DNA of 64,000 nt. Origin: Planctomycetota bacterium (lineage in GTDB: Bacteria > Planctomycetota > UBA1135 > GCA-002686595). Below, piece after piece: positions 54,188-62,737 of this stretch. A program made the position numbers and the translations under genes. The number at the start of each line of letters is the position of its first letter. Position 1 is the stretch's first letter. A model generated the notes under the pieces. That model was not told the DNA's origin and made no database searches. It worked only from the letters and a program-made list of their open reading frames with translations. The stretch covers positions 62,001-126,000 of the forward strand of contig JADJQU010000005.1 of the NCBI GenBank assembly GCA_016712565.1, in the 5' to 3' direction.

Positions 54188-55210
54188 ATGCGCCGCTTGT
54201 TTCCCGCCTTCGTCCAGCGCCGTTGGTTGATCGCCGCCGCAAGGCGCGCGCTCCAGGCGGGCCGCGCGGCCTCCGCCCTGGAGATCCTCCGGGACGAACT
54301 GCTGGTTGGGGACCCGCGGGCCGAGAGCCTGCGGGCCATGGCCCTGCCGCTGGTGCCCACGCCCCCGCCGCCCCCCCCGGGCGGACCGGGCCTCGGACGC
54401 GAGGGCCAGGGCCGCGGGGAGCTGTTTTCCCTCCTGGCCCAAATGCGCGCGGCGAAGAGCGCGGGCGCGGATCCTGCTTCCCGCGCTCCCGCGGCCGCCG
54501 GCCCCGGGAAGGACTCCTCGGCCGGGGGCTCCCCGGGACCGCGGCCCCTCCGGCTGCGCATGTCGATCGACGACGTGGGCACGTTCCTGATCTGCGCCGG
54601 CCCGGGGACCACCGTGGGCCACTCGCGCGCCGGGGAGAGCGATGTGCCGATCCTGGCGGACCTGCTGCCGCGACACGCCCGCTTCCTGCTGGAGCCGCCC
54701 TCCTTCCACGCCGCAGGTTTCTGGCGCGTGGAGCCCTTGGGCGCGGCGCGGGTTCGAGTCGACGGAGTGGAATTGCCACCGGCCGGATGCACGCTGCGCT
54801 CCGGAGCCCAGATCCGCCTCGCGGAGCATTCGCGACTGGAGTTCCTGGCCTCCGACCCGGCGTCCAGTTCGGCGCTGCTGGATCTGGGCGGCAGCGTGGA
54901 GGCCGCCGGCGCGCGCCGGGTGGTCCTGTTCGCACCGGGAGCGGACGGCTGCGTGCGGCTCGGGTCACGCTCGGACTGCCTGGTGGCCGTGAACCTGGGC
55001 ACCGCCCTGGTGGAGCTCTCCCACGACGGCGAGCTCCTGCGGGTGCGCTGCGAGAGCGGCCTGGTTCCCGACGAGGAACAGGGCGGCGCGCCCCGCGCCG
55101 AGGTGGAGCTTCCCCTGCGGCTTTCGGCCGCGCGCCACCTGCGGCTTTCCATGCAGAGTCCGTCGGCGCGGCCGCGCTGGATCTCCTTCGCGCCGCTGGA
55201 GGACGCGTGA
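54188..55210 (+). CDS. protein with degenerate FHA-like domains
   Basis: A 340-residue protein. Residues 1-110 are helical then Pro/Gly/Ala-rich. At about 125-225 a forkhead-associated-like beta domain is seen: T-T-V-G-H-S-R-A-G-E-S-D-V-P-I-L-A, L-L-P-R-H-A-R-F-L, V-D-G-V-E-L and L-R-S-G-A-Q-I-R-L, the FHA pattern G-R...S-x-x-H...N-G with changes (N-G reads D-G). A second similar set (C-V-R-L-G-S-R-S-D-C) follows at about 265-275. FHA domains bind phospho-Thr. It sits directly before a Ser/Thr kinase, so it may bind its products. Confidence 0.68.
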   Translation: MRRLFPAFVQRRWLIAAARRALQAGRAASALEILRDELLVGDPRAESLRAMALPLVPTPPPPPPGGPGLGREGQGRGELFSLLAQMRAAKSAGADPASRAPAAAGPGKDSSAGGSPGPRPLRLRMSIDDVGTFLICAGPGTTVGHSRAGESDVPILADLLPRHARFLLEPPSFHAAGFWRVEPLGAARVRVDGVELPPAGCTLRSGAQIRLAEHSRLEFLASDPASSSALLDLGGSVEAAGARRVVLFAPGADGCVRLGSRSDCLVAVNLGTALVELSHDGELLRVRCESGLVPDEEQGGAPRAEVELPLRLSAARHLRLSMQSPSARPRWISFAPLEDA

Positions 55211-55314
55211 TGCGCGGCGCTCCCTCGAAACGGCAGGCGGCGCGGCCTCGCTCGGAGGCACTCCGTCTCCACGCCCCGCCGCAGCCGTGCACGGGCGGGT
55301 CCCTTGCCCGTACC

Positions 55315-55374
55315 ATGTCCGCGGTCACGCCGCAGGCTTCGGCCCTCGGCGTCTCGCCAGCAACCAAGCGCTGA
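55315..55374 (+). other. possible 19-codon leader ORF before the kinase
   Basis: An ATG at 55315 opens a 19-codon frame whose TGA directly abuts the kinase ATG (TGAATG). The ATG lies within the TACCAT-like -10 candidate at 55311-55316, so a transcript starting from that hexamer would not contain it. Could be chance. Confidence 0.25.
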
Positions 55375-57036
55375 ATGGACTGGGAACTTTTCTACAGCTC
55401 GTTCCGCAAGCCGGACTTCATCCCCGGCTACGAAATCCAGAATCGACTGGGCGGCGGGGCCTTTGGTGACGTCTACAAGGCGCGCAAGGTCTCGATCGAC
55501 AAGCACTACGCGATCAAGTTCCTGAAGATCGACGAGGCCACCAGCCGCGCGGCCATCGAGCGCGAGCTGGAGCAGGTGCGCCACTTCTCCGCCATCGATC
55601 ACCCCAACCTCGTGACGGTGGAGGACATGGGCGTGGTGCAGGACGTGCCCTATCTGGTGATGGGCTACGCGGGGGAAGACACTCTGGCGCGGCGACAGAA
55701 GCGCGAGCGCCTGGCGGGAGCTCCGGCCCTGTCGTTGTTCGTGCAGATCTGCCGCGGCGTGGCCGCACTGCACGAGCGGCGGCTGGCCCACTTCGACCTC
55801 AAGCCCTCGAACGTTTTCCTCAAGGGCGACGTGGCGCGGGTGGGGGACTACGGCCTGGCCAAGCTCTTGATCGACGGCCGCCAGACGCTGTCCTTCGGCC
55901 GCGGCACGCCCCATTACATGGCGCCGGAGATGCTCAAGAACCGCGCCGACGAGCGCGCCGACCTCTACTCCTTGGGCGTGATGCTCTACGAGTTGTACGC
56001 GGGCAAGTTGCCCTTCGAAACCTCCTCCGAGGCGGGCGTGGTGCTGCGCGAGAACGACGAGCCTCCGCCCTGGCCCGAGGACATGCCCGAACGGGTGCGC
56101 ATCGCCGTGGCCGGTTCCCTGCGGCTCGATCCGGCCCAGCGCTTCCAGAGCGTGGCGAAACTCCTGGAGGCCCTCGGCCAGACCGTGCGCGCGGGCGATC
56201 CCCTGGTGGCCATCGAGAGTCTTCCTCCGTGGAGCGGCCCCGCGCCGGGCGAGCCGGGCGGCCCCCTGCGCCCGACTCCGGCCGGGAATCGGCCCACCCC
56301 CGCGCGCCGGGTGGAATTGCGCACCACGGCCACGGACCTGACCCGGGGCGCGGTCGAGGTGGCCCGCGGGGTGTGGGAGGGTCTCAAGAGCCCGCGATCC
56401 CCGACGACGCCGACGCCCTGGCCCGCTCCCGGCGCGAGCCCGACCGGCGCGCCCCGGGGCGCCACGGCATCCTCGCCGAAGACGCTGCCGCCTCCCTCGC
56501 CCGTCGCAGAGCCTCCGCTCCCCGGGGTCGTGCCCCCGATCCCCGCTGCCGTCACCCCGGTTCCCCCGGTTCCCCCGAGTCCCCAGGCCCAGGCCGCGAG
56601 CGCCGCGGTCCGCCCGCCGCCGATCCCGAGCGCCCCGCAGCCGGAGTCCCTTCCCGCCAGCGCCGCGCCGCGAACGTCCGCCGGGGGGATTCCGCCGCTG
56701 CCGCGGACGCCGCCGGAGCCGGGAGCAGCGGAAATCCCGCCCCTCCCCGCGGCCGCGGCGCTGGCGGCATCCGCAGCCGGGGCCGGCAGCGACGTGGTCT
56801 CGATCCAGACCCTGGAGGAGGCGACCCTGGAATCCGAGGCGCTGCGCACGCATTCGCGGCCCAGCGGGGTGCGCCCGCCCGGCGCGGGCCGGGCCGCGCC
56901 GTTTCAGAGGCCGTTCCCGTGTCCTGGTCGGGAAGCTGGTCGGGCAGCACGGCCGCCGTGCCCGTGCCGCCGCGCTCGACCCGCGGGGTGTTCGGGACCC
57001 TGCGCGCCACGCTCGTGCTGGGCCTGGAGGTCCTGA
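55375..57036 (+). CDS. Ser/Thr protein kinase (Hanks type), non-RD
   Basis: A kinase domain at 15-290 with all core motifs: G-G-G-A-F-G-D-V (glycine loop, 26-33), Lys48 in Y-A-I-K, H-F-D-L-K-P-S-N (139-146, Phe in place of the usual Arg, so non-RD), D-Y-G (158-160) in place of D-F-G, and M-A-P-E. A ~250-residue Pro/Ala-rich linker follows. The annotated frame stops at 57036, but it has no membrane anchor: the coding signal moves to another frame near 56900 and continues to 57221 with a membrane helix, so a one-base slip is likely. Downstream sigma and upstream FHA genes suggest a joint signalling role. Confidence 0.88.
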   Translation: MDWELFYSSFRKPDFIPGYEIQNRLGGGAFGDVYKARKVSIDKHYAIKFLKIDEATSRAAIERELEQVRHFSAIDHPNLVTVEDMGVVQDVPYLVMGYAGEDTLARRQKRERLAGAPALSLFVQICRGVAALHERRLAHFDLKPSNVFLKGDVARVGDYGLAKLLIDGRQTLSFGRGTPHYMAPEMLKNRADERADLYSLGVMLYELYAGKLPFETSSEAGVVLRENDEPPPWPEDMPERVRIAVAGSLRLDPAQRFQSVAKLLEALGQTVRAGDPLVAIESLPPWSGPAPGEPGGPLRPTPAGNRPTPARRVELRTTATDLTRGAVEVARGVWEGLKSPRSPTTPTPWPAPGASPTGAPRGATASSPKTLPPPSPVAEPPLPGVVPPIPAAVTPVPPVPPSPQAQAASAAVRPPPIPSAPQPESLPASAAPRTSAGGIPPLPRTPPEPGAAEIPPLPAAAALAASAAGAGSDVVSIQTLEEATLESEALRTHSRPSGVRPPGAGRAAPFQRPFPCPGREAGRAARPPCPCRRARPAGCSGPCAPRSCWAWRS

Positions 57037-57221
57037 CCACCTTGGTGTCCGGGCCGGTGGTGCGCTCCCTGGGCGGCGTGGGCCGGGCGGGGGGAGAATT
57101 CGTGCGCGGCGGGCGAGGTTGGCTGCTGGCGGGCTTGCGCCTGTCCCTGTTCCTCGGCGGAATGCTCGCCCTGGGAGCCGGCCTCATGTACCTCGTCTTC
57201 CTCTCCCTGCACCGCCGGTGA
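56919..57221 (+). CDS. C-terminal membrane segment of the kinase (other frame) or separate gene
   Basis: From a GTG at 56919 this frame encodes about 100 residues with strong third-position G/C bias, S-W-S-G-S-W-S-G-S linker, an amphipathic middle (V-F-G-T-L-R-A-T-L-V-L-G-L-E-V-L) and a membrane helix (L-S-L-F-L-G-G-M-L-A-L-G-A-G-L-M-Y-L-V-F-L). Its stop overlaps the start of the sigma gene (GTGA), which supports it as real. Ser/Thr kinases of this type usually end in such an anchor, so I think it is the kinase C-terminus, displaced by a frameshift. Confidence 0.6.
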   Translation: MSWSGSWSGSTAAVPVPPRSTRGVFGTLRATLVLGLEVLTTLVSGPVVRSLGGVGRAGGEFVRGGRGWLLAGLRLSLFLGGMLALGAGLMYLVFLSLHRR

Positions 57222-58132
57222 GCGAACTCAAGCCCGACATTGCCCGGCTCCAGGCCTACGACGACGACGCCTGGCTCTCCGTGGAGCGCGAGTACTCCGG
57301 CCGGCTGCTCGCCTACGTGGCCAAGCGCGTGAAGGATCGCGAGGCGCGGGAGGACGTGCTTCAGGAGACGATGCTCGGCGCCGTGCGCGGCATCGCGGGG
57401 TACGACCCGACCTACACCTTCGAGCAGTATCTGTTCGGCATCTGCCACAACCGCACCATCGACCACCTGCGCCGACGGCGCCTCTCGACCCTCGACCACG
57501 AGGACGAGGACCAAAGCCGATTCGGCATCGAGGCCCGCGCCACCGACGAGGAGACGCCGAGCCGCGTGGTGCGCGGCCAGGACCTGGAGACACAGGCCCG
57601 TTCCCTGCTGGCGCGGTTGCTGCGATCCTGGGTGCAGGAAACCTGGGCCGAGGGGGAATTCACGCGCCTGATGGTGATCGAGGCCTTGCTGCACGGCGGC
57701 TGGCGCAACAAGGACACCTGGCAGCGTTTCGGCCTGCGGGACGAGACCTCCGTGGCGGGGATCAAGTTTCGCGCCCTGGCGCGCCTGAGGGAGCTGGCCC
57801 AGACCGAGGACCCCTCGGGCAAGCTGCTTTCGGCCATCGCCTCGGGCGCGGAGTCCGGCGAGGCCAGCCTCGACATGTCCCTGGAACAGGTCTGGCGCGA
57901 CGCGCGCGTCTCGTGCCCGGCGCGGCATTGGCTGGCCCGTTCCGTGGTGGGCTCCCTGCCGGAGGGGCCGCGGGAATACGTGCGCTTCCACGCCGAGGAA
58001 ATGGCCTGCCCCTGGTGCGCCGCCAACCTGGAGGACCTGCGGCAGTCCACCTCGGCGGGGGAACTCGAGGCCCTGGTGGAGCGCGTCCAGGCCTCCACCC
58101 TGCGCTATCTGCGCTCCCGGGCCCGCGGCTGA
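57218..58132 (+). CDS. sigma-70 family (ECF-type) RNA polymerase sigma factor with C-terminal Cys motif
   Basis: A 304-residue protein. Residues 1-90 are ECF region 2 (V-L-Q-E-T-M-L-G-A-V-R-G-I, F-G-I-C-H-N-R-T-I-D-H-L-R-R). Region 4 is weaker (about 150-200, G-L-R-D-E-T-S-V-A-G-I-K-F-R-A-L-A-R-L). The C-terminal ~100 residues contain V-R-F-H-A-E-E-M-A-C-P-W-C (about 262-274), a His/Cys arrangement that resembles zinc anti-sigma motifs, fused to the sigma factor. Sigma factors next to Ser/Thr kinases are known in Planctomycetota and in Vibrio EcfP/PknT. Start GTG overlaps the upstream stop. Confidence 0.82.
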   Translation: MSELKPDIARLQAYDDDAWLSVEREYSGRLLAYVAKRVKDREAREDVLQETMLGAVRGIAGYDPTYTFEQYLFGICHNRTIDHLRRRRLSTLDHEDEDQSRFGIEARATDEETPSRVVRGQDLETQARSLLARLLRSWVQETWAEGEFTRLMVIEALLHGGWRNKDTWQRFGLRDETSVAGIKFRALARLRELAQTEDPSGKLLSAIASGAESGEASLDMSLEQVWRDARVSCPARHWLARSVVGSLPEGPREYVRFHAEEMACPWCAANLEDLRQSTSAGELEALVERVQASTLRYLRSRARG

Positions 58133-58284
58133 GGCCCGCGCGGGGCCGCAACACATTTCGAACACGCTCGCCGGGCCGCGCCGCGCGCCCGGTGGGCCGC
58201 TGACGTATCTTGGCCCTGCCCCCCCTCGGCGCAGGCTAGCGTCTGCCCGCGTCCCGTCCCACATTGGCAGGATCCCACGGACCC

Positions 58285-59790
58285 ATGATCCAACTCCTCC
58301 GTCGCTCCCTCTGCTGCGCCCTCCTGCTCGGCCTCCTGGTCCCGGCCGTTCCCGCCGTTCCCGCCGTTCCCGCTGGCGGGGCCGGCGGCGCGGGACTCGC
58401 CGCGGCCTTGGACTCGATCCAGGCCGACAAGATCAAGTCCGACATCTTCTTCCTGGCCAGCGACGAGCTCGGCGGCCGCGACACGCCCAGCGTCGGTCAG
58501 CGCATCGCCGCGCGCTTCATCCGCGCCCGCATGATGCGGCTCGGCGTGCCGCCGGGCACGCCCGACGGCTACCTGTTCAACTACAAGCTCGTGCGCCGCG
58601 AGCTGGACCTGGCCGAATCCAAGGCCCAGGCGGTCAAGTCAGGCCGCAGCGTGGGGTTCTACCTGGGCACCGACTACACGCTCCACCCCTCGGCCATCGC
58701 CCATTCGAACGCCTCGGGCAACGTGGTCTATTGCGCGGAGGCCGACGAGAAGCAGCTCGCCGCCTTGGACCTCGCCGGCAAGTGGGCCCTGTGCGAGGAC
58801 AGCGGCATGAGCGGCCCGGAGCGGCGCACGGCGGTCAAGCAGGCGGGTGCCATCGGCGTGTTGCTCGCCCCGGGCACGAAGACCAACGCGGAGCGCATGG
58901 ACAAGCGCATCCGCGACTACTTCGCCAACATCAAGTCGCCGGGGGTGCGCTTTCCCGAAAACCGCGACGAGGAGCGCGACGTCTATCCGTACCTGATGAT
59001 CTCCGCCGCGACCAAGGCGCGACTGCTGGAGCTGTCCGGGCCCCTTGCCGACCCGACCAAGGGGCCGGCCGTGGGCACCGACCTGGGAGTCGTGTTCAGC
59101 GAGTCCCGCAAGGAACTGAGCCAGGACGGCCTGGTGGACGTGGAGAACGTCTGCGCTTTCTGGCCGGGCCGCGACCCCGAGCTCTCCAAGGACGTGATCA
59201 TCGTCTCGGCCCACTACGACCACGTGGGCACCAACGCCGCCGGCGAGGTCTTCAACGGCGCGGACGACAACGGTTCGGGCACCACCGGTCTCCTGCAGTT
59301 GGCGGAGGCCCTGACCGTCAACGGCCCCCTGCGCCGCTCGGTGATGCTGATCTGGGTCTCCGGCGAGGAGAAGGGCCTGTTCGGTTCCCGGGCCTGGTGC
59401 GCCGCGCCTTCGCTCCCCGCCGGCCACCGGGCCGTGTGCAACATCAACATCGACATGATCGGCCGCAATGCGCCCGACCTCTTGCTGATCACGCCCACCA
59501 AGGCGCGCGCCAAGGACTACAACGGCCTGACGCGGCTGGCCGAATCGCTCTGCGCCCAGGAGGGCTTTCCCGAGCTCGGCAACGCCGACCAGTACTGGAT
59601 GCGCTCCGACCAGGTCAATTTCGCCTCGTACCTGAAGATCCCGGTGACCTTCCTGTTCTCCGACGTGCACGAGGACTATCACCGCTCCACGGACGATCCG
59701 GAGAAAATCGACTACGACAAGATCCGCCGCGTGACGCGGCTGGTGCAGCGCATGAACGACGGCCTCCAGGCCGACGAGATGAAGCTCTGA
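58285..59790 (+). CDS. exported M28 family metallopeptidase with PA-like insert
   Basis: A 501-residue secreted peptidase. The signal peptide contains a 9-bp triple repeat giving V-P-A-V-P-A-V-P-A (58348-58374). Then comes the M28 start D-K-I-K-S-D-I-F-F-L-A-S-D-E-L-G-G-R-D, a protease-associated-like insert (L-D-L-A-G-K-W-A-L-C-E-D ... Q-A-G-A-I-G-V-L-L) and the catalytic core: S-A-H-Y-D-H, F-N-G-A-D-D-N-G-S-G, S-G-E-E-K-G-L, I-D-M-I-G-R and D-V-H-E-D-Y-H. All metal ligands look intact. This is the third M28 gene of the window, and it converges on ppdK with a 7-bp spacer. Confidence 0.93.
   Translation: MIQLLRRSLCCALLLGLLVPAVPAVPAVPAGGAGGAGLAAALDSIQADKIKSDIFFLASDELGGRDTPSVGQRIAARFIRARMMRLGVPPGTPDGYLFNYKLVRRELDLAESKAQAVKSGRSVGFYLGTDYTLHPSAIAHSNASGNVVYCAEADEKQLAALDLAGKWALCEDSGMSGPERRTAVKQAGAIGVLLAPGTKTNAERMDKRIRDYFANIKSPGVRFPENRDEERDVYPYLMISAATKARLLELSGPLADPTKGPAVGTDLGVVFSESRKELSQDGLVDVENVCAFWPGRDPELSKDVIIVSAHYDHVGTNAAGEVFNGADDNGSGTTGLLQLAEALTVNGPLRRSVMLIWVSGEEKGLFGSRAWCAAPSLPAGHRAVCNINIDMIGRNAPDLLLITPTKARAKDYNGLTRLAESLCAQEGFPELGNADQYWMRSDQVNFASYLKIPVTFLFSDVHEDYHRSTDDPEKIDYDKIRRVTRLVQRMNDGLQADEMKL
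58348..58374 (+). repeat. 9-bp tandem repeat in a signal peptide
   Basis: Three copies of gttcccgcc (the third ending in t) encode Val-Pro-Ala repeats in the signal peptide of the M28 peptidase. Confidence 0.9.
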
Positions 59791-59797
59791 GCGCCCG

Positions 59798-62623
59798 CTA
59801 GGCGCCCAGGGCGGCCTGGGCCGCCGCGAGCCGCGCGATCGGGATCCTGAGGGGCGAGCAGGACACGTAGTCCAGGGAGAGCTTCTCGCAGAACTGGATC
59901 GAGCGCGGGTCGCCGCCGTGCTCGCCGCAGATGCCGAGCTTGAGGCCGTCGCGGGCCGCGCGTCCCTCGCTGCAGGCCAGGTGCATCAGGCGACCGACTC
60001 CCGCCACGTCGATGGACTGGAACGGGTCCCGCTCCCAGATCTCCCGCTCGACGTACATGGGAATGAAGCCCGCGTCGTCGCGGGAAATTCCCAGGGTGGT
60101 CTGGGTCAGGTCGTTGGTGCCGAAGGAGAAGAACTCGGCCGAGCGCGCGATTTCGCCGGCCACCAGGGCGGCCCGGGGCAGCTCGATCATCGTGCCGACC
60201 AGGAACGGGACGCGCCCGCGGTGTTCCTTGAAGACCAGCTCGGCCGTCTCACGCACCACGGCGGCCTGCAGCTCGAACTCCCGGGGCGTGCCCACCAGGA
60301 AGATCATGACCTCGATCTTCGGCGTGCGCCGCGTGCGCGCCTTGACCGCCAGGGCGGCCTCGAAGATGGCCCGCGCCTGCATGGCGGTGATCTCCGGGTA
60401 GCTGATGCCCAGGCGGCAGCCGCGGTGGCCCAGCATGGGATTCTGCTCCTCCAGGCTCTCCACCCGGGCGCGCACCTTCGCCAGGCTGAGGCCCAGTTGC
60501 CGGGCCAGGGCGCGCTGTTCGGTCGCCGTGTGGGGCAGGAACTCGTGCAGCGGCGGATCGAGCGTGCGAATCGTCACCGCGAAGCCCGCCATTTCCTCCA
60601 GGATGCCCTCGAAGTCGGCGCGCTGCAGGGGCAGCAGCCGGGCCAGGGCCGCGGCCCGGTCCTCGGCCGTCTCCGCCAGGATCATGGCGCGCACGCAGTC
60701 GATCTTGTGCTCCCCGAAGAACATGTGCTCGGTCCGGCACAGGCCGACGCCTTCGGCGCCCAGGGCCTTGGCCATGCGGCACTGGTCCGGTTGGTCGGCG
60801 TTGGCGCGCACGGCGAGCCGGCGCACCTCGTCGGCCCAGCCCATCAGGCGCTCGAAGGCGCGCCAGCCCTCGCCGCCGCGTTTCTTGGTGGCCTTGCCGG
60901 TGAGCACCGCCATCACCGACGAGGGTTCGGTGGCGATGCGGCCCTCGAAGACCTCGCCGCTGCTGCCGTCCAGGCTGATCCAGTCGCCCTCGCGCAGCAG
61001 GCTGGAGCCCACGGACAGCGTGCGCCGGCGGGCGTCGATGGTCAGGGTTCCCGCCCCGACCACGCAGACCTTGCCCATTTGGCGACCCACCAGGGCGGCG
61101 TGGCTGGTCATGCCTCCGCGGGCGGTCAGGATGCCCACCGCGGCCTGCATGCCGCGGATGTCCTCGGGGCTGGTCTCCAGGCGCGCCAGCACCACGCTCT
61201 TGCCCTCCGCGGCGCGGGCCAGGGCCGCGGCGGCGGTGAAGGCCAGCACGCCGCTGGCCGCCCCGGGACCCGCCGGAAGGCCGCGGGCGATGGCGCGACC
61301 CGCGGCGCGGGCCGCGCGCAGTCCCGCCGCGTCGAACACGGGTTGCAGCAATTGGTTCAGGGCCTCTGCGGGCACGCGCCTCAGGGCCTCGCGCTTGTCG
61401 ATCACGCTCTCGCGCACCAGGTCGCTCGCGATGCGCACGGCGGCGAAGCCGGTGCGCTTGCCGCTCCGGCACTGCAGCATGTAGAGCTTGCCGCGCTCGA
61501 TGGTGAACTCGAGGTCCTGCATGTCGCGGTAGTGGGCCTCCAGCACGCCCTGGATGCGCAGCAGTTCGCGCCAGGCGGCGGGGGAGCGCTGGGCCAGGGT
61601 GTCGATGGGCTCCGGCGTGCGGATGCCCGCCACCACGTCCTCGCCCTGGGCGTTCATCAACACCTCCCCGTAGAAACGTCGCTCGCCCGTGGACGGGTCG
61701 CGCGTGAAGGCCACGCCGGTGCCGGAATCCTCGCCCAGGTTGCCGAAGACCATGGCCACCACGCTGACGGCGGTGCCCCAGGCGGCGGGGATTCCGTTCA
61801 TGGAGCGGTAGGCCACGGCTCGCTCGTTGGTCCAGGAGCCGAAGACCGCGCGAATCGCGCCCCACAGTTGGGCGTGGGGGTCCTCGGGGAACGGACGGCC
61901 CGTGTGCTCCAGCACGAGGCGCTTGTAGTCGGCCACCAGCTTGCGGAGATCCGCCGCGGAGAGGTCGCAGTCCCGCGAGAGCTTGCGCCGGGCCTTGAGC
62001 AGGTCGAGTTTCGCCCGGAACGGATCCTCCTCGACGTCGTCCGCGGCGTGCACGCCGAGGACCACGTCGGCGTACATCTGCACGAAACGGCGGTAGGCGT
62101 CCCAGGCGAAGCGCTCGTCACCGGACTGGCGCGCGAGTCCCACGACCGTTTCGTCGTTGAGGCCCAGGTTGAGGACCGTGTCCATCATGCCCGGCATGGA
62201 GACGCGGGCGCCGGAGCGCACGGAGACCAGGAGCGGATCCCGCGCGTCGGCGAACCGGCGGCCCACGCGGCGCTCGACCCGCGCGAGGGCCGCGGCCACC
62301 TCGCGCTCCAGCTCAGGCGGGAATTCCCGGCCGTGTTCGAAGAACCAGGCGCACACCTCGGTGGAGACGGTGAAGCCCGGGGGCACCGGCAAGCCCAGGC
62401 GGCACATCTCGGCCAGATTGGCGCCCTTGCCACCCAGGAGGTCCCGCAGGCCCGCGTGACCGTCGGCGGCGCCTTCCTCGAAGTAGAACACCCGCGCCGG
62501 GGCGGGCAGCGGCGTGCGGCGCGTCCCTCTGCGGGCGACGCCGGGGGGGGCGACGCGGTGCCGGGGGCCCGGGTGGCCGGAAGGTTGCTCCTCGCGGCCG
62601 GGGGGATTCGGGGATCGATCCAT
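59798..62623 (-). CDS. ppdK: pyruvate phosphate dikinase
   Basis: A 941-residue three-domain enzyme that interconverts PEP, AMP and PPi with pyruvate, ATP and Pi. N-terminal nucleotide-binding region: G-G-K-G-A-N-L-A-E-M, S-V-R-S-G-A-R-V-S-M-P-G-M-M-D-T-V-L-N-L-G and G-S-W-T-N-E-R-A. Swivelling domain: G-G-M-T-S-H-A-A-L-V with phospho-His508. C-terminal PEP barrel: G-T-N-D-L-T-Q-T-T and I-C-G-E-H-G-G-D-P with the catalytic Cys. All residues are complete, in contrast to the enzyme I-like protein at 18.7 kb. The first ~40 residues are an extra Arg/Pro-rich leader. Confidence 0.97.
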   Translation of the reverse strand: MDRSPNPPGREEQPSGHPGPRHRVAPPGVARRGTRRTPLPAPARVFYFEEGAADGHAGLRDLLGGKGANLAEMCRLGLPVPPGFTVSTEVCAWFFEHGREFPPELEREVAAALARVERRVGRRFADARDPLLVSVRSGARVSMPGMMDTVLNLGLNDETVVGLARQSGDERFAWDAYRRFVQMYADVVLGVHAADDVEEDPFRAKLDLLKARRKLSRDCDLSAADLRKLVADYKRLVLEHTGRPFPEDPHAQLWGAIRAVFGSWTNERAVAYRSMNGIPAAWGTAVSVVAMVFGNLGEDSGTGVAFTRDPSTGERRFYGEVLMNAQGEDVVAGIRTPEPIDTLAQRSPAAWRELLRIQGVLEAHYRDMQDLEFTIERGKLYMLQCRSGKRTGFAAVRIASDLVRESVIDKREALRRVPAEALNQLLQPVFDAAGLRAARAAGRAIARGLPAGPGAASGVLAFTAAAALARAAEGKSVVLARLETSPEDIRGMQAAVGILTARGGMTSHAALVGRQMGKVCVVGAGTLTIDARRRTLSVGSSLLREGDWISLDGSSGEVFEGRIATEPSSVMAVLTGKATKKRGGEGWRAFERLMGWADEVRRLAVRANADQPDQCRMAKALGAEGVGLCRTEHMFFGEHKIDCVRAMILAETAEDRAAALARLLPLQRADFEGILEEMAGFAVTIRTLDPPLHEFLPHTATEQRALARQLGLSLAKVRARVESLEEQNPMLGHRGCRLGISYPEITAMQARAIFEAALAVKARTRRTPKIEVMIFLVGTPREFELQAAVVRETAELVFKEHRGRVPFLVGTMIELPRAALVAGEIARSAEFFSFGTNDLTQTTLGISRDDAGFIPMYVEREIWERDPFQSIDVAGVGRLMHLACSEGRAARDGLKLGICGEHGGDPRSIQFCEKLSLDYVSCSPLRIPIARLAAAQAALGA

Positions 62624-62737
62624 GGTCCCGCCTATCGGAAGGCAGGATGTCGGTCCCCAACCCCGGTTTCCGGCCCGGGGCGGAACCGGCTCGATTCTGG
62701 GGTCTTTACGGACCGGACCCTCGCGCCCGGGCCGCCC

